Source: Polynucleobacter rarus (GTDB lineage Bacteria; Pseudomonadota; Gammaproteobacteria; Burkholderiales; Burkholderiaceae). From it: a stretch of 64,000 nt of DNA. Under the pieces are notes generated by a model. The model had not been told where the DNA came from. It saw only the letters and a program-made list of their open reading frames with translations, and searched no databases. The translations under genes were made by a program, and so were the position numbers. This document shows positions 1 through 7,833 of this stretch, one piece after another (positions within the stretch are counted from its first letter, which is position 1; every line of letters begins with the position of its first letter). The DNA lies in NCBI RefSeq assembly GCF_003072505.1, contig NZ_NTGB01000001.1, positions 2,359,622 to 2,423,621 of the forward strand, in the 5' to 3' direction.

Positions 1-53
1 TAACTTATTAAAAAAAGGGATATAAATAATCGAAATAGTTGCAACGATATACA

Positions 54-71
54 ATCATATCTAGATATGAT
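54..71. promoter_or_regulatory. 18-bp perfect palindrome before the TumE-like gene (candidate operator)
   Basis: ATCATATCTAGATATGAT reads identically on both strands and ends 8 bases before the TTG start of the downstream gene. A TTGCAA at 39-44 and a TAGATA at 62-67, 17 bases apart, could be a promoter whose -10 lies inside the palindrome. Toxin-antitoxin operons are commonly autoregulated at such sites; binding by the downstream HTH protein is inferred. Confidence 0.5.
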
Positions 72-79
72 ATGATTAG

Positions 80-532
80 TTGGAACGAACATTGATTAAA
101 AAATTTAAACAAATTCAAGATGAAAGCAATAAAAAATATATTGAATCCATTGTTGGATTTGATGGAACCGAACTATTATTTGCGAGTGGTTATAAATTGA
201 CAATAAAGCTATCTTCTATAAAAATAACGAGAGATCATCCTCATGGTTATAGTTACGCTTTTAATTTATTTGCGCCGGATGTTAATGGAAATCCTACTCT
301 TCGTGTTTTAGCAACTGATAACGCACATGCCCCTATTGATATTAAACATCCCCATGATCATTGGCATGACACAAAATATGGCCCCGGTGGTTTTGTTCCG
401 ATTGGAGTTGAAAATGCTAGATCTATCGAAATGAAAAGCATAGAACATCACATTGGAAAATTTATACAGGAATCAGAGCTTCTTTTAAAGAAATTAGGGC
501 TATCTATGGAAATTATTGATATGAATAATTAA
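80..532 (+). CDS. TumE-family (DUF6516) toxin-like protein
   Basis: A 150-residue protein resembling the TumE/DUF6516 family, the putative toxin half of two-gene toxin-antitoxin modules. The recognisable part is the central His/Asp-rich segment (PHDHWHD, about residues 91-97) followed by a glycine-rich GPGGFVP. There is no signal peptide or membrane segment. No ATG fits: the upstream ATGs run into stops within a few codons, so a TTG at 80 (or the next TTG at 92) must start it. An HTH protein follows after 65 bases, the usual order for this family. The family call is from pattern memory; the toxic mechanism is not evident from the sequence. Confidence 0.65.
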   Translation: MERTLIKKFKQIQDESNKKYIESIVGFDGTELLFASGYKLTIKLSSIKITRDHPHGYSYAFNLFAPDVNGNPTLRVLATDNAHAPIDIKHPHDHWHDTKYGPGGFVPIGVENARSIEMKSIEHHIGKFIQESELLLKKLGLSMEIIDMNN

Positions 533-597
533 TCCAATATTTAAAAAAGTTAAGGCAATGGAATTAAGAACTCATTAGGTTAATTTAGGCAGATGAT

Positions 598-1068
598 ATG
601 AAGATGGTAAAGAAAAAAAAGTTAAACGAGATTCCGGTTTCTACACTTTCAAATGTTTTTGAAAGCATCAAGGCTGTTGGACGTGGAGATTCAGAACTTC
701 CAAATTGGGCAGGCGGGAAAGTTTATATTGGCAGTGAAGCTAAACAGTATTGGGAAAACCTTAGGTCGAATGGTAATAGTCTAGATTCTTTTTCTAAACT
801 TTACTCTGATAATAAGGATTTGATTGCTGCAATAGCCCACCATCATCCAGAATCTATTTCAACACTAGCAAAACTTATTTCTAGAGAAGAGTCAAATGTT
901 TCAAGGACCTTAGGCAAGCTAGAAAAGTTTGGTCTAGTCAAGCTGATTCCATCTCAAAGCGGTAGAGCGAAACGTCCTATTTTAATAATGGAAAAGGTAA
1001 GGTTTGATTTTGACCTACTTAGTGGTCAAATGTCTTTAACCGGATTAAAACAGCCTATAGCAGCTTAA
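598..1068 (+). CDS. HTH DNA-binding protein, likely TumA-type antitoxin (COG4190-like)
   Basis: A 156-residue protein with a MarR-like winged helix-turn-helix in its second half (about 80-140): ISTLAKLISREESNVSRTL is a typical helix-turn-helix, followed by a wing ending in KRPILIM. The lysine-rich start and the SELPNWAGGKVYIGSE segment match the predicted regulators often paired with TumE/DUF6516 genes. Its place directly behind the toxin-like gene suggests the antitoxin and autorepressor, probably acting at the palindrome at 54-71. ATGs at 598 and 604 are both usable. Confidence 0.65.
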   Translation: MKMVKKKKLNEIPVSTLSNVFESIKAVGRGDSELPNWAGGKVYIGSEAKQYWENLRSNGNSLDSFSKLYSDNKDLIAAIAHHHPESISTLAKLISREESNVSRTLGKLEKFGLVKLIPSQSGRAKRPILIMEKVRFDFDLLSGQMSLTGLKQPIAA

Positions 1069-1564
1069 GACGAATATGGAGGACTCTCACTTTCTCGCAT
1101 TATTACCTTACAAAGAAGCGCTAACCTATTTTTAATGTAACAAAAAATATTTGTCAAAGGTTCGCAAGCAACTCACCAAAGTTCTTAGTCATATCCAAAC
1201 CTTCATAGGCTTTTCTTTTTCAGGATTACCGTTGGGTTGTTTATCGATGCTCACACAACTATAGGTTGTGATCATTCTTGGGAACTTCAGAAGTAAAGGT
1301 CTCATTCAAACCAAAATGGCTAACTCCACTCTCGACGCTGTCTTGATCTCTGGCATGAGCATCTAGCGGGAGGAATCTCCATCCTTTAGGGGGAGGATAT
1401 CAAGTAGTAAGTAATTCAATTTTAGCTATTTACTTGCAATCACCAAGGAAGCCATTGCGCTAAAGTATAGTTCAAACTTCACTCAATAAACTAAGAAAAT
1501 ACTTTAAAGTAGGGCTTTATTTTGCTAAAATTACATAAAATAGACCAACTAAAGGCAATATATT
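1069..1564. other. 496-base stretch without an intact gene
   Basis: No intact gene. It holds decayed coding stretches on the minus strand (1154-1396, listed separately), a 19-codon ATG reading frame at 1076 with no support, and a 12-bp palindrome TACTTTAAAGTA at 1500-1511 about 55 bases before the ATPase start. The last could be a regulatory site for the ATPase-RloB pair. Confidence 0.5.
1154..1396 (-). pseudogene. possible decayed gene, three overlapping frames
   Basis: On the minus strand three consecutive open stretches in different frames look protein-like: one starting KGWRFLPLDAHARDQDSVES and stopping at 1259, one containing TTYSCVSIDKQPNGNPEKEK and stopping at 1189, and one reading KAYEGLDMTKNFGELLANL and stopping at 1154. 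Joined by two frameshifts they would give the C-terminal part of one protein. I do not recognise the family. This may be the remnant of a gene lost in this variable region, or chance. Confidence 0.3.
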
Positions 1565-2842
1565 ATGATAATTGAGTTCAGTGTAGAAAATTGGCGCTCT
1601 ATTAGGTCAAAACAAACTTTTAGTTTTTTAAAGTCATCTGGTGATGAGCTACTTGCATCAAATTGTTATAAACACCCCGCATATAAAGACTATTTACTAA
1701 AAGTAGCAGCATTATATGGCCCAAATGCAGGTGGAAAATCTAATATCTTGAGTGCGCTTGGTATTGTGGAGTCTATGGTACTGTTCTCAGCAAGCAAACA
1801 ACGTGGCGATGAAATCCCAGTCGAGCCGTTTGTACTTGATGCAGATTCAAATGAAAAGCCAACGGAATTTGAGTTAATTTTTATCTCGGAGGGAGTCAGG
1901 TATCAGTATGGTTTTTCTGCTAATAAGCAGCGAATTTTAGATGAGTGGTTATTTGCATACCCTAATAAGCTTCCGCAAAAATGGCTAGTAAGATCTTGGA
2001 ATTCGGAAACTAACGATTATGTTTATCAACCTTGTCCATCTTTAAAAGCAAAAGCAGAGCAGAAAAATCTTTGGCAAAACACCACTCGGCAAGATGCATT
2101 GTTTCTCTCAACAGCCGTTCAATTAAATTGCTTACAACTTCAAGGTGTTTTTGATTGGTTTAAAAACACCCTAAGAACTCACACAATTGGTCCATGGGGA
2201 AATAACTCTACTACCAAAATGTGCAAAGACGAAGAGCACCTGAGTAGCGTGTTAGATTTTCTTAAAGCTGCAGATTTGGGTATTCATGGGTTGAAAGTTG
2301 ATACCGAAAAATTCTCTAGTAAACATATTCCGGATGATGTTTCACCCGATGTTAAATCAAAAATACTTGAGGATTTAAAAGATAAGGAAGTTTACAAAGT
2401 AAAGACATTACACATCACTTCTGATCGTCGAACTGTAGCTTTCGACTTAGATAATGAATCGGATGGGACACAAAAAATGTTCAGCCTTGCAAGTCATTGG
2501 TTGCTCGCTTTAAGATACGGTTATGTTGTTATCGTAGATGAGCTTAATGATAATTTGCATCCACGACTAGTTAAATTTCTTGTTCAGCTCTTTCAAAGCA
2601 ACCAAACAAATCCTTATGGTGCTCAATTACTTTTTTCGACCCATGATACTTCTTTGCTAGACCAAACAATCATGAGAAGAGACCAAATTTGGTTTTGCGA
2701 AAAAGACGATGAGCAAGCCACAATTCTTACCCAACTCAAGCAGTATAAAGTTATTAAAGGCAGGGAGAATATTGAAGCTTATTATCATGCTGGGCATTAT
2801 GCTGCTCTTCCTTTCGTTGGCGATTTAAAAATTCCACTTTAA
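1565..2842 (+). CDS. AAA15-family ATPase (COG1106; AbiLi/RloA-like), defence-associated
   Basis: A 425-residue ATPase of the SMC/ABC-like AAA15 type. It shows the family start IIEFSVENWRS, Walker A GPNAGGKS at 52-59, an ABC-like signature SDGTQ at 299-303, Walker B VVIVDEL at 321-327 and the switch histidine in FSTHD at 359-361, followed by RRDQIWF. ATP-driven dimerisation is expected to control a partner nuclease. The RloB-like gene follows after 9 bases, the order known from AbiL-type abortive infection pairs. The palindrome at 1500-1511 may regulate both. Membership in COG1106 is secure; the antiphage role is inferred from context. Confidence 0.85.
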   Translation: MIIEFSVENWRSIRSKQTFSFLKSSGDELLASNCYKHPAYKDYLLKVAALYGPNAGGKSNILSALGIVESMVLFSASKQRGDEIPVEPFVLDADSNEKPTEFELIFISEGVRYQYGFSANKQRILDEWLFAYPNKLPQKWLVRSWNSETNDYVYQPCPSLKAKAEQKNLWQNTTRQDALFLSTAVQLNCLQLQGVFDWFKNTLRTHTIGPWGNNSTTKMCKDEEHLSSVLDFLKAADLGIHGLKVDTEKFSSKHIPDDVSPDVKSKILEDLKDKEVYKVKTLHITSDRRTVAFDLDNESDGTQKMFSLASHWLLALRYGYVVIVDELNDNLHPRLVKFLVQLFQSNQTNPYGAQLLFSTHDTSLLDQTIMRRDQIWFCEKDDEQATILTQLKQYKVIKGRENIEAYYHAGHYAALPFVGDLKIPL

Positions 2843-2851
2843 GGTAATAGC

Positions 2852-3595
2852 TTGGGCACTGATAATTTACATCATCGAAAACGAGAAGCAAAGATTGCTA
2901 AAGCTAGGAAACCTGCAACAATAAATACCATTCCATACGTTTTAATTGTCTGTGAAGGCAAAAAAACTGAGCCGAACTACTTTAAAGAACTCGTATCTCA
3001 TTTTAAGTTACCCAGTGTTAACGTCGTAATTGATGGCGACTGTGGAAGCGATCCTGTTAGCGTTGTAAATCATGGAATCAAACTCTATAACGACCAAATA
3101 AAATTCAATAACAGAGTTTTCGATAAAGTTTACTTTGTGTTTGATAGAGATCACTATCATCTTGAAGAGCAAGGCTGTAAATATCAGTCAGCACTATCCA
3201 CCATTAAAAGTAAAAAACAGCTTAAAGAAATACTTGTGCCAATAAATTCAGTGCCATGTTTTGAGTTATGGCTTTTGTTGCATCATATAGAAACTACCAA
3301 GCCCTATCATGGCATACCGAATATTTCTAGTGCTGGCGATGAAGTTAAGAATGAGTTAAAAAAATATTGGCCCGATTATGACAAAGGTGCTTTGGGTATT
3401 TTTGGTTTAGCCCTAGCTATTGACGGTGACAATATGAAAACTGCCATCAATAGAGCCGATCGAGTTTTAAGAGCAGCGATTGAATGTAACGATGAAAATC
3501 CATCAACCTATGTTCATAAATTAGTTGAGCAGTTGTTAGAAATGCGCCATAAAAATAGGGGAAGTTTGAATTCTCAACGATTAAAACCTATTTAA
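2852..3595 (+). CDS. rloB: RloB-family protein, TOPRIM-like putative nuclease (AbiLii-like)
   Basis: A 247-residue RloB-family protein. The core resembles a TOPRIM nuclease: [14 protein letters not shown] with a conserved Glu at 35, then the acidic FDRD at 97-100; the family hallmark [13 protein letters not shown] is at 133-145 and [14 protein letters not shown] near the end. In OLD-like and PARIS-type systems such acidic residues bind the catalytic metals; here that is inferred. It starts with TTG at 2852, 9 bases after the ATPase stop, with AAGG at 2841-2844 as ribosome site, so the two are co-translated. Its 3' end overlaps the convergent second ATPase by 8 bases. Confidence 0.85.
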   Translation: MGTDNLHHRKREAKIAKARKPATINTIPYVLIVCEGKKTEPNYFKELVSHFKLPSVNVVIDGDCGSDPVSVVNHGIKLYNDQIKFNNRVFDKVYFVFDRDHYHLEEQGCKYQSALSTIKSKKQLKEILVPINSVPCFELWLLLHHIETTKPYHGIPNISSAGDEVKNELKKYWPDYDKGALGIFGLALAIDGDNMKTAINRADRVLRAAIECNDENPSTYVHKLVEQLLEMRHKNRGSLNSQRLKPI

Positions 3596-4913
3596 TTTCA
3601 TTTGAGATTAATGATCCGCTTAACAATATTTTAGGAATACCACCTAAACGACCGTCTAAATAACTCTTCCTAATATCCTTGTCATACCTTACATCCTCAT
3701 ACTCACTAAATGGTATGAGGTGCGAGGCTCCAAATTGATCACGCTCAGCAACCCACATTTCATCCCGACGCAATAGGCTTTGATCCATTAATAGTGCATC
3801 GTGAGTCGTAAAGAGTAACTGTGAACGACTCTCATTAGAGCAGCTTTGTAAATAGCCCTCAATAAGTCGTCTTGTCAATAAGGTATGCAGACTGCGATCA
3901 ACCTCATCAATTACATAAACCTTGTGAGATTTTTTTGCAGATATTTCAAGAAATGCAGGTAATAGGTCTATGATCCTCTGCGACCCATCAGATTCGTGCC
4001 GAATTTCAAATTGAACTTCTCCACCATTTTTAGTGTTATGAAATGCCACTAATTTTTTAGCTGTCAACTCCCCAGATTTTCTAGTAACAACCAATCGTTC
4101 ATTCGATGGTTGCACCACTAGCCTTACAGTCATTCCTTCAGCAATTTCCTCTTGAAGTTTTGTGCGTATTGCATCTGGTAATGGTAGGTTATCAAAAGAA
4201 ATATCTTCGCCACCGAGATGGGTAATTCCAGTATCTAGCATTGGAATCATTTGATTCATAGTTGAATATAGCGGATGACCCTCATCAAGAAATTGCTCAA
4301 AGGCCTCAAACCTAAAGTCTGGAGCTACTAGCTCGAGACAGTCTTTAAACCAATCATAAATAGGTCTGAAATTATGAACCCGCTGAGATACTGAATTCGT
4401 AATAAAAAGTTGATTATCTCGCGTGCCCCGAAATGCAAATGCAAGAAACTCATCTTTCTCCAAAGAGGTATCAAAATGTGGTAACCCTTCATAACGATCG
4501 AATAAAACTTTTTCGCTACTACTATTGATGAGAGTTAACTTTTCTCTAATGACTGACTTCCAGTCCACCGCGAATGAATATTCATAAATCAGGTCATTGA
4601 TTAATAACTCAAATTTAAATTCCGTTGGCTGATCAATTGACTTTGCATCTAATTTAAAAGTTTCTACTGGAATTGTGGCATCAGGCTGCGTGCCTTTTAC
4701 GATTAAATTTTTTACAAAATTTAATGCTTTAAACAAATTAGTTTTACCAGATGCATTTCCGCCATAAATTGCTGCAATCGGCAAAATGCGCATTTGATAT
4801 TTGGCTACCTTTGGAACTCTCGTACCATGTTGCTTTTCTCGACTAGCAATCATGGAAAACTCTTCACTACCCGAAAAGGAAAGCCAATTTTCTAAAGTAA
4901 ATTTAATTAACAT
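3588..4913 (-). CDS. second AAA15-family ATPase, convergent to RloB
   Basis: A 441-residue paralogue-type ATPase with the same plan as the one at 1565: start [13 protein letters not shown], Walker A GGNASGKT at 51-58, signature SDGSQ at 308-312, Walker B VYVIDEVD at 332-339, switch histidine 371 in FTTHD, then RRDEMWV. It ends with the family tail [10 protein letters not shown]. It has no RloB of its own on its strand: it faces the RloB gene and overlaps its end by 8 bases, and upstream lies the HipBA promoter region. It may be a solitary COG1106 ATPase, a second regulator of the same RloB, or the survivor of a second two-gene cassette. No clear ribosome site precedes the ATG. Confidence 0.8.
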   Translation of the reverse strand: MLIKFTLENWLSFSGSEEFSMIASREKQHGTRVPKVAKYQMRILPIAAIYGGNASGKTNLFKALNFVKNLIVKGTQPDATIPVETFKLDAKSIDQPTEFKFELLINDLIYEYSFAVDWKSVIREKLTLINSSSEKVLFDRYEGLPHFDTSLEKDEFLAFAFRGTRDNQLFITNSVSQRVHNFRPIYDWFKDCLELVAPDFRFEAFEQFLDEGHPLYSTMNQMIPMLDTGITHLGGEDISFDNLPLPDAIRTKLQEEIAEGMTVRLVVQPSNERLVVTRKSGELTAKKLVAFHNTKNGGEVQFEIRHESDGSQRIIDLLPAFLEISAKKSHKVYVIDEVDRSLHTLLTRRLIEGYLQSCSNESRSQLLFTTHDALLMDQSLLRRDEMWVAERDQFGASHLIPFSEYEDVRYDKDIRKSYLDGRLGGIPKILLSGSLISNEIK

Positions 4914-4980
4914 TAATGGAGTTTATGTGGTTTTTAGTCGGTTTACTAAAGCATTTCGCTTATAAATATAAATTTATTAA

Positions 4981-5009
4981 TGTTTAATGAGTTTTTTTCG
5001 CATTAAACA
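4981..5009. promoter_or_regulatory. inverted repeat TGTTTAATG / CATTAAACA
   Basis: Nine-base perfect arms (4981-4989 and 5001-5009) around an 11-base spacer containing a T7 run, about 70 bases upstream of the minus-strand ATPase start. It could be an operator or a hairpin in the ATPase leader. Confidence 0.4.
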
Positions 5010-5020
5010 AGATTTATTTT

Positions 5021-5050
5021 ACCTTAATTTTTCCCCAAAGAAAATAAGGT
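5021..5050. promoter_or_regulatory. imperfect inverted repeat ACCTTAATTTT / AAAATAAGGT
   Basis: Ten paired bases with one bulged A, spacer 9-10 bases, between the ATPase and hipBA. The function is unknown. It is the middle one of the three inverted repeats in this gap. Confidence 0.35.
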
Positions 5051-5121
5051 CGGGTGTAAAAATTCTCTATTATTTGTGACTTGAATGTCCCATCACTTTA
5101 ACCTATTGTTTTAAACCAATA

Positions 5122-5170
5122 TGAATCATAAATAAGTCATTAAATTACTTAAAGACTTATTTATGATTCA
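5122..5170. promoter_or_regulatory. 17-bp perfect inverted repeat, candidate HipB operator
   Basis: TGAATCATAAATAAGTC at 5122-5138 is repeated exactly inverted at 5154-5170 with a 15-base spacer. It ends 6 bases before the -35 of the hipBA promoter. HipB proteins bind inverted repeats upstream of their own operon; the half-site sequence here is not the E. coli one, so assignment rests on position. Confidence 0.5.
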
Positions 5171-5176
5171 AATTAA

Positions 5177-5205
5177 TTGACTACCTGAATCTGATTGTGT
5201 ATATT
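5177..5205 (+). promoter_or_regulatory. sigma70-type promoter for hipBA
   Basis: TTGACT at 5177-5182 and TATATT at 5200-5205 with a 17-base spacer; transcription would begin near 5212, shortly before the hipB start. The match is close to consensus and there is no competing gene. Confidence 0.65.
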
Positions 5206-5239
5206 TAAGTAATGTTCTCAACAAAAACTTGTGGCATCT

Positions 5240-5581
5240 ATGCGTATAGACCAACAATTAACCTTATCCTCAAAACAACTTAGCCAAGCTACTGAAATAG
5301 CGCAATGCCTAGTTTTATTGCGGCTTGCACGTCGTGTTCGACAAAGTGAAGCTGCAGTTCGAGCTGGGCTATCTCGTGCGACTGCACAACGCATTGAAAA
5401 AGGCGACCCTGGTGTGGCCATTGGTGCACTTTTACGCTACCTAGACGCAATTGCGCCAGGTCTGACCTTGATACAACTCTTAAGTGGCGATGATCCAGCA
5501 ATAATAGCTATGGAAAGACGCTCGAAACCACAACGCGTGCGTGAGCTCACCAAGGCAGAAATGAAAGTACTTGATTTCTAA
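5240..5581 (+). CDS. hipB: HipB-like HTH antitoxin
   Basis: A protein of about 113 residues with a Cro/C1-type HTH in the middle: LLRLARRVRQSEAAVRAGLS then ATAQRIEKGDPGVAIG, the pattern of HipB-like repressors. The C-terminal tail KAEMKVLDF is short. ATG at 5240 is preferred; a GTG at 5231 is in frame. Its TAA shares a base with the ATG of hipA (TAATG), so the pair is translationally coupled. Expected to neutralise HipA and repress the promoter at 5177-5205 through the inverted repeat at 5122-5170. Confidence 0.85.
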   Translation: MRIDQQLTLSSKQLSQATEIAQCLVLLRLARRVRQSEAAVRAGLSRATAQRIEKGDPGVAIGALLRYLDAIAPGLTLIQLLSGDDPAIIAMERRSKPQRVRELTKAEMKVLDF

Positions 5582-6900
5582 TGGCGAATATTACTAAAGA
5601 TCTTTTCGTATTTGCTCATCTTGACGGAGAGTTTGTGCCGGCTGGACAACTTCTAGTTGATGAAGAAGGATTAACACTATTAGCATCCTCTTTTGCCTAT
5701 GGTTTACGCTATTTAGAAAGAAGTAATGCTCAAGAAATTGATCCTCTAAACCTTAGCCTCAAGAATAAAGAAGATATTCGAGGCAAACGCCTCGCTCCAC
5801 CAAATAACTTAGAAGCTTTTGGGGGAATACGTGACGCTGCACCAGATGCTTGGGGAAGAAGAGTGATTGAAGCTAGGCTCAAGGTTCCTGCAAATAGTCT
5901 TCCAGAATCAACCTACCTGCTAGAGGCTGGCAGTGATCGTGTTGGTGCTTTAGATGTTCGACTCTCGTTAGACCAAGAGGAACGACCTGCTCACGAAAGC
6001 ATTCATAATCTGTCATACATACTTGAAGGAGCGCAGAAGGTCGAGGCTGGCTTACCAGTTTCGGAAGCACTGTCACGCATTTTGATTGTGGGTAGTGGCC
6101 TAGGAGGTATGCGCCCAAAGGCAAGTGTTCGTGATGATGAAAACATTTTATGGATGGCTAAGTTTCCAGGTAATAATGACCGCGTTTTAGATGTACCGAG
6201 CATAGAATACGCAACTCTCAAACTTGCAGAGTTAGCTGGACTCAATGTTGCCAAAACCAAACTAGAGCAGGTGGGTAAGAATAAAGTGTTGATGGTGAAG
6301 CGTTTTGATCGCTCTTGGAAAACAGCAACTCAGCCTATAGAAATTCGTCATCATGTCGTTAGCGCCCTCACCCTCATTGCCTGCCATGAGTCGGAATCGA
6401 ATACCAAAAGTTATATGGATATTGCGGATGCAATTCGTAGATATTGCTTAGTTCAAAACGTCAAATCAGATATTGAAGAACTGTATGCGCGCATGATTTT
6501 TAATCTTTTTGTTAGCAACGATGATGATCATTTACGTAATCATGCATTTTTGTGGATTCATGAGCTTAAAGGTTGGAGTCTGAGTCCACTCTATGATGTT
6601 ATGCCTCATGCAGTAATTGCAAGTGAGCGTTACCAACATTTAGGTATCGGGCCTCAAGGCAAATTAGCCACCATTGATAATGCCTATGGTGCTAAAGAGA
6701 GATTTGGCTTATCTTCTGAGCAAGCTAATTCGATCATCGATCGTGTCTGGCGCGTCGTTAGGCAATGGAAGATGTATTTTGAAGAATTTGGAATTTCTTC
6801 AGATCAAATCGAAGGAATCTCACGAGCTTTTAGGCACATAGATGATATTTGCAGTCCTACATTATTGAAAGCAATTGCTAAAGGTCAAACGCCTGATTAA
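5581..6900 (+). CDS. hipA: HipA-like serine/threonine kinase toxin
   Basis: A 439-residue protein, the same size as E. coli HipA. It has the N-terminal subdomain, PDAWGRR near 88-94, the glycine-rich ATP loop VGSGLGGMRPKAS at 170-182, the catalytic NDDDHLRN at 313-320 and the metal-binding SPLYDVMP at 335-342. All residues expected for an active kinase appear present. E. coli HipA phosphorylates GltX and causes growth arrest; the target here may differ. It is translationally coupled to hipB and ends 22 bases before a convergent metallophosphoesterase. Confidence 0.88.
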   Translation: MANITKDLFVFAHLDGEFVPAGQLLVDEEGLTLLASSFAYGLRYLERSNAQEIDPLNLSLKNKEDIRGKRLAPPNNLEAFGGIRDAAPDAWGRRVIEARLKVPANSLPESTYLLEAGSDRVGALDVRLSLDQEERPAHESIHNLSYILEGAQKVEAGLPVSEALSRILIVGSGLGGMRPKASVRDDENILWMAKFPGNNDRVLDVPSIEYATLKLAELAGLNVAKTKLEQVGKNKVLMVKRFDRSWKTATQPIEIRHHVVSALTLIACHESESNTKSYMDIADAIRRYCLVQNVKSDIEELYARMIFNLFVSNDDDHLRNHAFLWIHELKGWSLSPLYDVMPHAVIASERYQHLGIGPQGKLATIDNAYGAKERFGLSSEQANSIIDRVWRVVRQWKMYFEEFGISSDQIEGISRAFRHIDDICSPTLLKAIAKGQTPD

Positions 6901-6922
6901 TTTGAGCTTCTGTTACAAAAAT

Positions 6923-7690
6923 CTATATTTCAATTATCAACGATGGATTAAATGATGGGTTCTCCGCATGATTAGAACGCACATAGCCACGGGGATTACA
7001 AACAACTCGTGTGCCGTTTATCTCATAATCAAAAGAGTCATGGGTATGCCCATGAATCCATAGAGACATTTTTCCAAAAAGGTAGGATAACTCGGATGCG
7101 AAGCAGGCAGATAATAAATCCTGTTTATATCGCTCTGCAACCGACCCCATCGAAGGGAGATGGTGGGAAACCACGACTGTTTTACCGTCAAATGGAGTCT
7201 TGAGTTCCTCTAGAATCCAAGCTAAGGACTGCTCATGTAACTCGATTGACTTTGCAACCGAGAAAACTACATCGTCTTCCTTAATCCGCCTAAAATCGTT
7301 TAGACAACGATTGCCCAAAGATATACATCCCGTTTTTAAGGACTCACCAAATAGCAAAAAGTCGGTCCACAATGTTGCTCCTAGGAACCTTACCTGATTA
7401 TTTGACTTTGGATCCTGTAATCCCACCACATCATTGTCCAAGAAATAAATATCGTATTTAGCGCAGTTATTTCGGATATCCTCTATTACACGGCTGCGCT
7501 GAGATCCATAGAACTCATGATTGCCGGCTACATAAATAATTTCTTGCTTGGGAAATGATTTTCTAGCCCAAGTAATACCGTGAGAGCCAAGAGAAATATC
7601 ACCGGCCAAAACAATCACATCTGCCGAATTTGATATGGGAGTAAAGTCTGCAAACTCTAGGTGCAAATCGCTCAGTACATGAAGTTTCAT
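6923..7690 (-). CDS. calcineurin-like metallophosphoesterase
   Basis: A 255-residue cytosolic phosphoesterase with the full di-metal motif set: SDLHLEF (D8, H10), GDISLG (D31), GNHEFYG at 56-62, a VSHHLPS block near 172-180 and HGHTHDSFDY near 213. Members hydrolyse varied phosphoesters (nucleotides, diadenosine polyphosphates, phosphoproteins) and the substrate cannot be told. It lies convergent to hipA and 143 bases beyond the holA end, so it may belong to the accessory block; no functional link to HipA is shown. Confidence 0.85.
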   Translation of the reverse strand: MKLHVLSDLHLEFADFTPISNSADVIVLAGDISLGSHGITWARKSFPKQEIIYVAGNHEFYGSQRSRVIEDIRNNCAKYDIYFLDNDVVGLQDPKSNNQVRFLGATLWTDFLLFGESLKTGCISLGNRCLNDFRRIKEDDVVFSVAKSIELHEQSLAWILEELKTPFDGKTVVVSHHLPSMGSVAERYKQDLLSACFASELSYLFGKMSLWIHGHTHDSFDYEINGTRVVCNPRGYVRSNHAENPSFNPSLIIEI

Positions 7691-7786
7691 TATTTTGATA
7701 AGTTGGGTTCGTAATTTTTAAAACTAACTACAGTTTATAAAATTCTTTAACCTTATCTTCGAGTAAGGATATTAATGAACGCGACC

Positions 7787-7817
7787 TACCTTGAATAACA
7801 ACATTATTCTCAAGGTA
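7787..7817. repeat. inverted repeat downstream of holA
   Basis: TACCTTGA at 7787-7794 pairs with TCAAGGTA at 7810-7817, and ATAA/TTAT extends the stem with a 2-base bulge. It lies just beyond the holA stop on the minus strand, without a U-tract, so it may be a transcript-end hairpin rather than a full intrinsic terminator. Confidence 0.4.
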
Positions 7818-7833
7818 CGTACTCTAAAAAATT

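Larger units (their letters stand above)
4914..5239. other. 326-base divergent intergenic region with three inverted repeats
   Basis: No coding signal. It contains three separate inverted repeats (4981-5009, 5021-5050, 5122-5170) and the hipBA promoter (5177-5205), each listed on its own. It separates the minus-strand ATPase from hipB. Confidence 0.6.

Noticed and set aside
1154..1260. Local similarity of a minus-strand stretch (IDKQ..G.P.KE.PM) to the HolA C terminus at about 7840-7930
   Set aside because: About 10 of 16 residues agree in one short piece, but the flanking sequence does not follow HolA, so a duplicated holA fragment is not supported; chance is likely.
5218..5501. Minus-strand frames overlapping hipB
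   Set aside because: Antisense shadows; the plus-strand HTH protein has promoter, motif and coupling to hipA.
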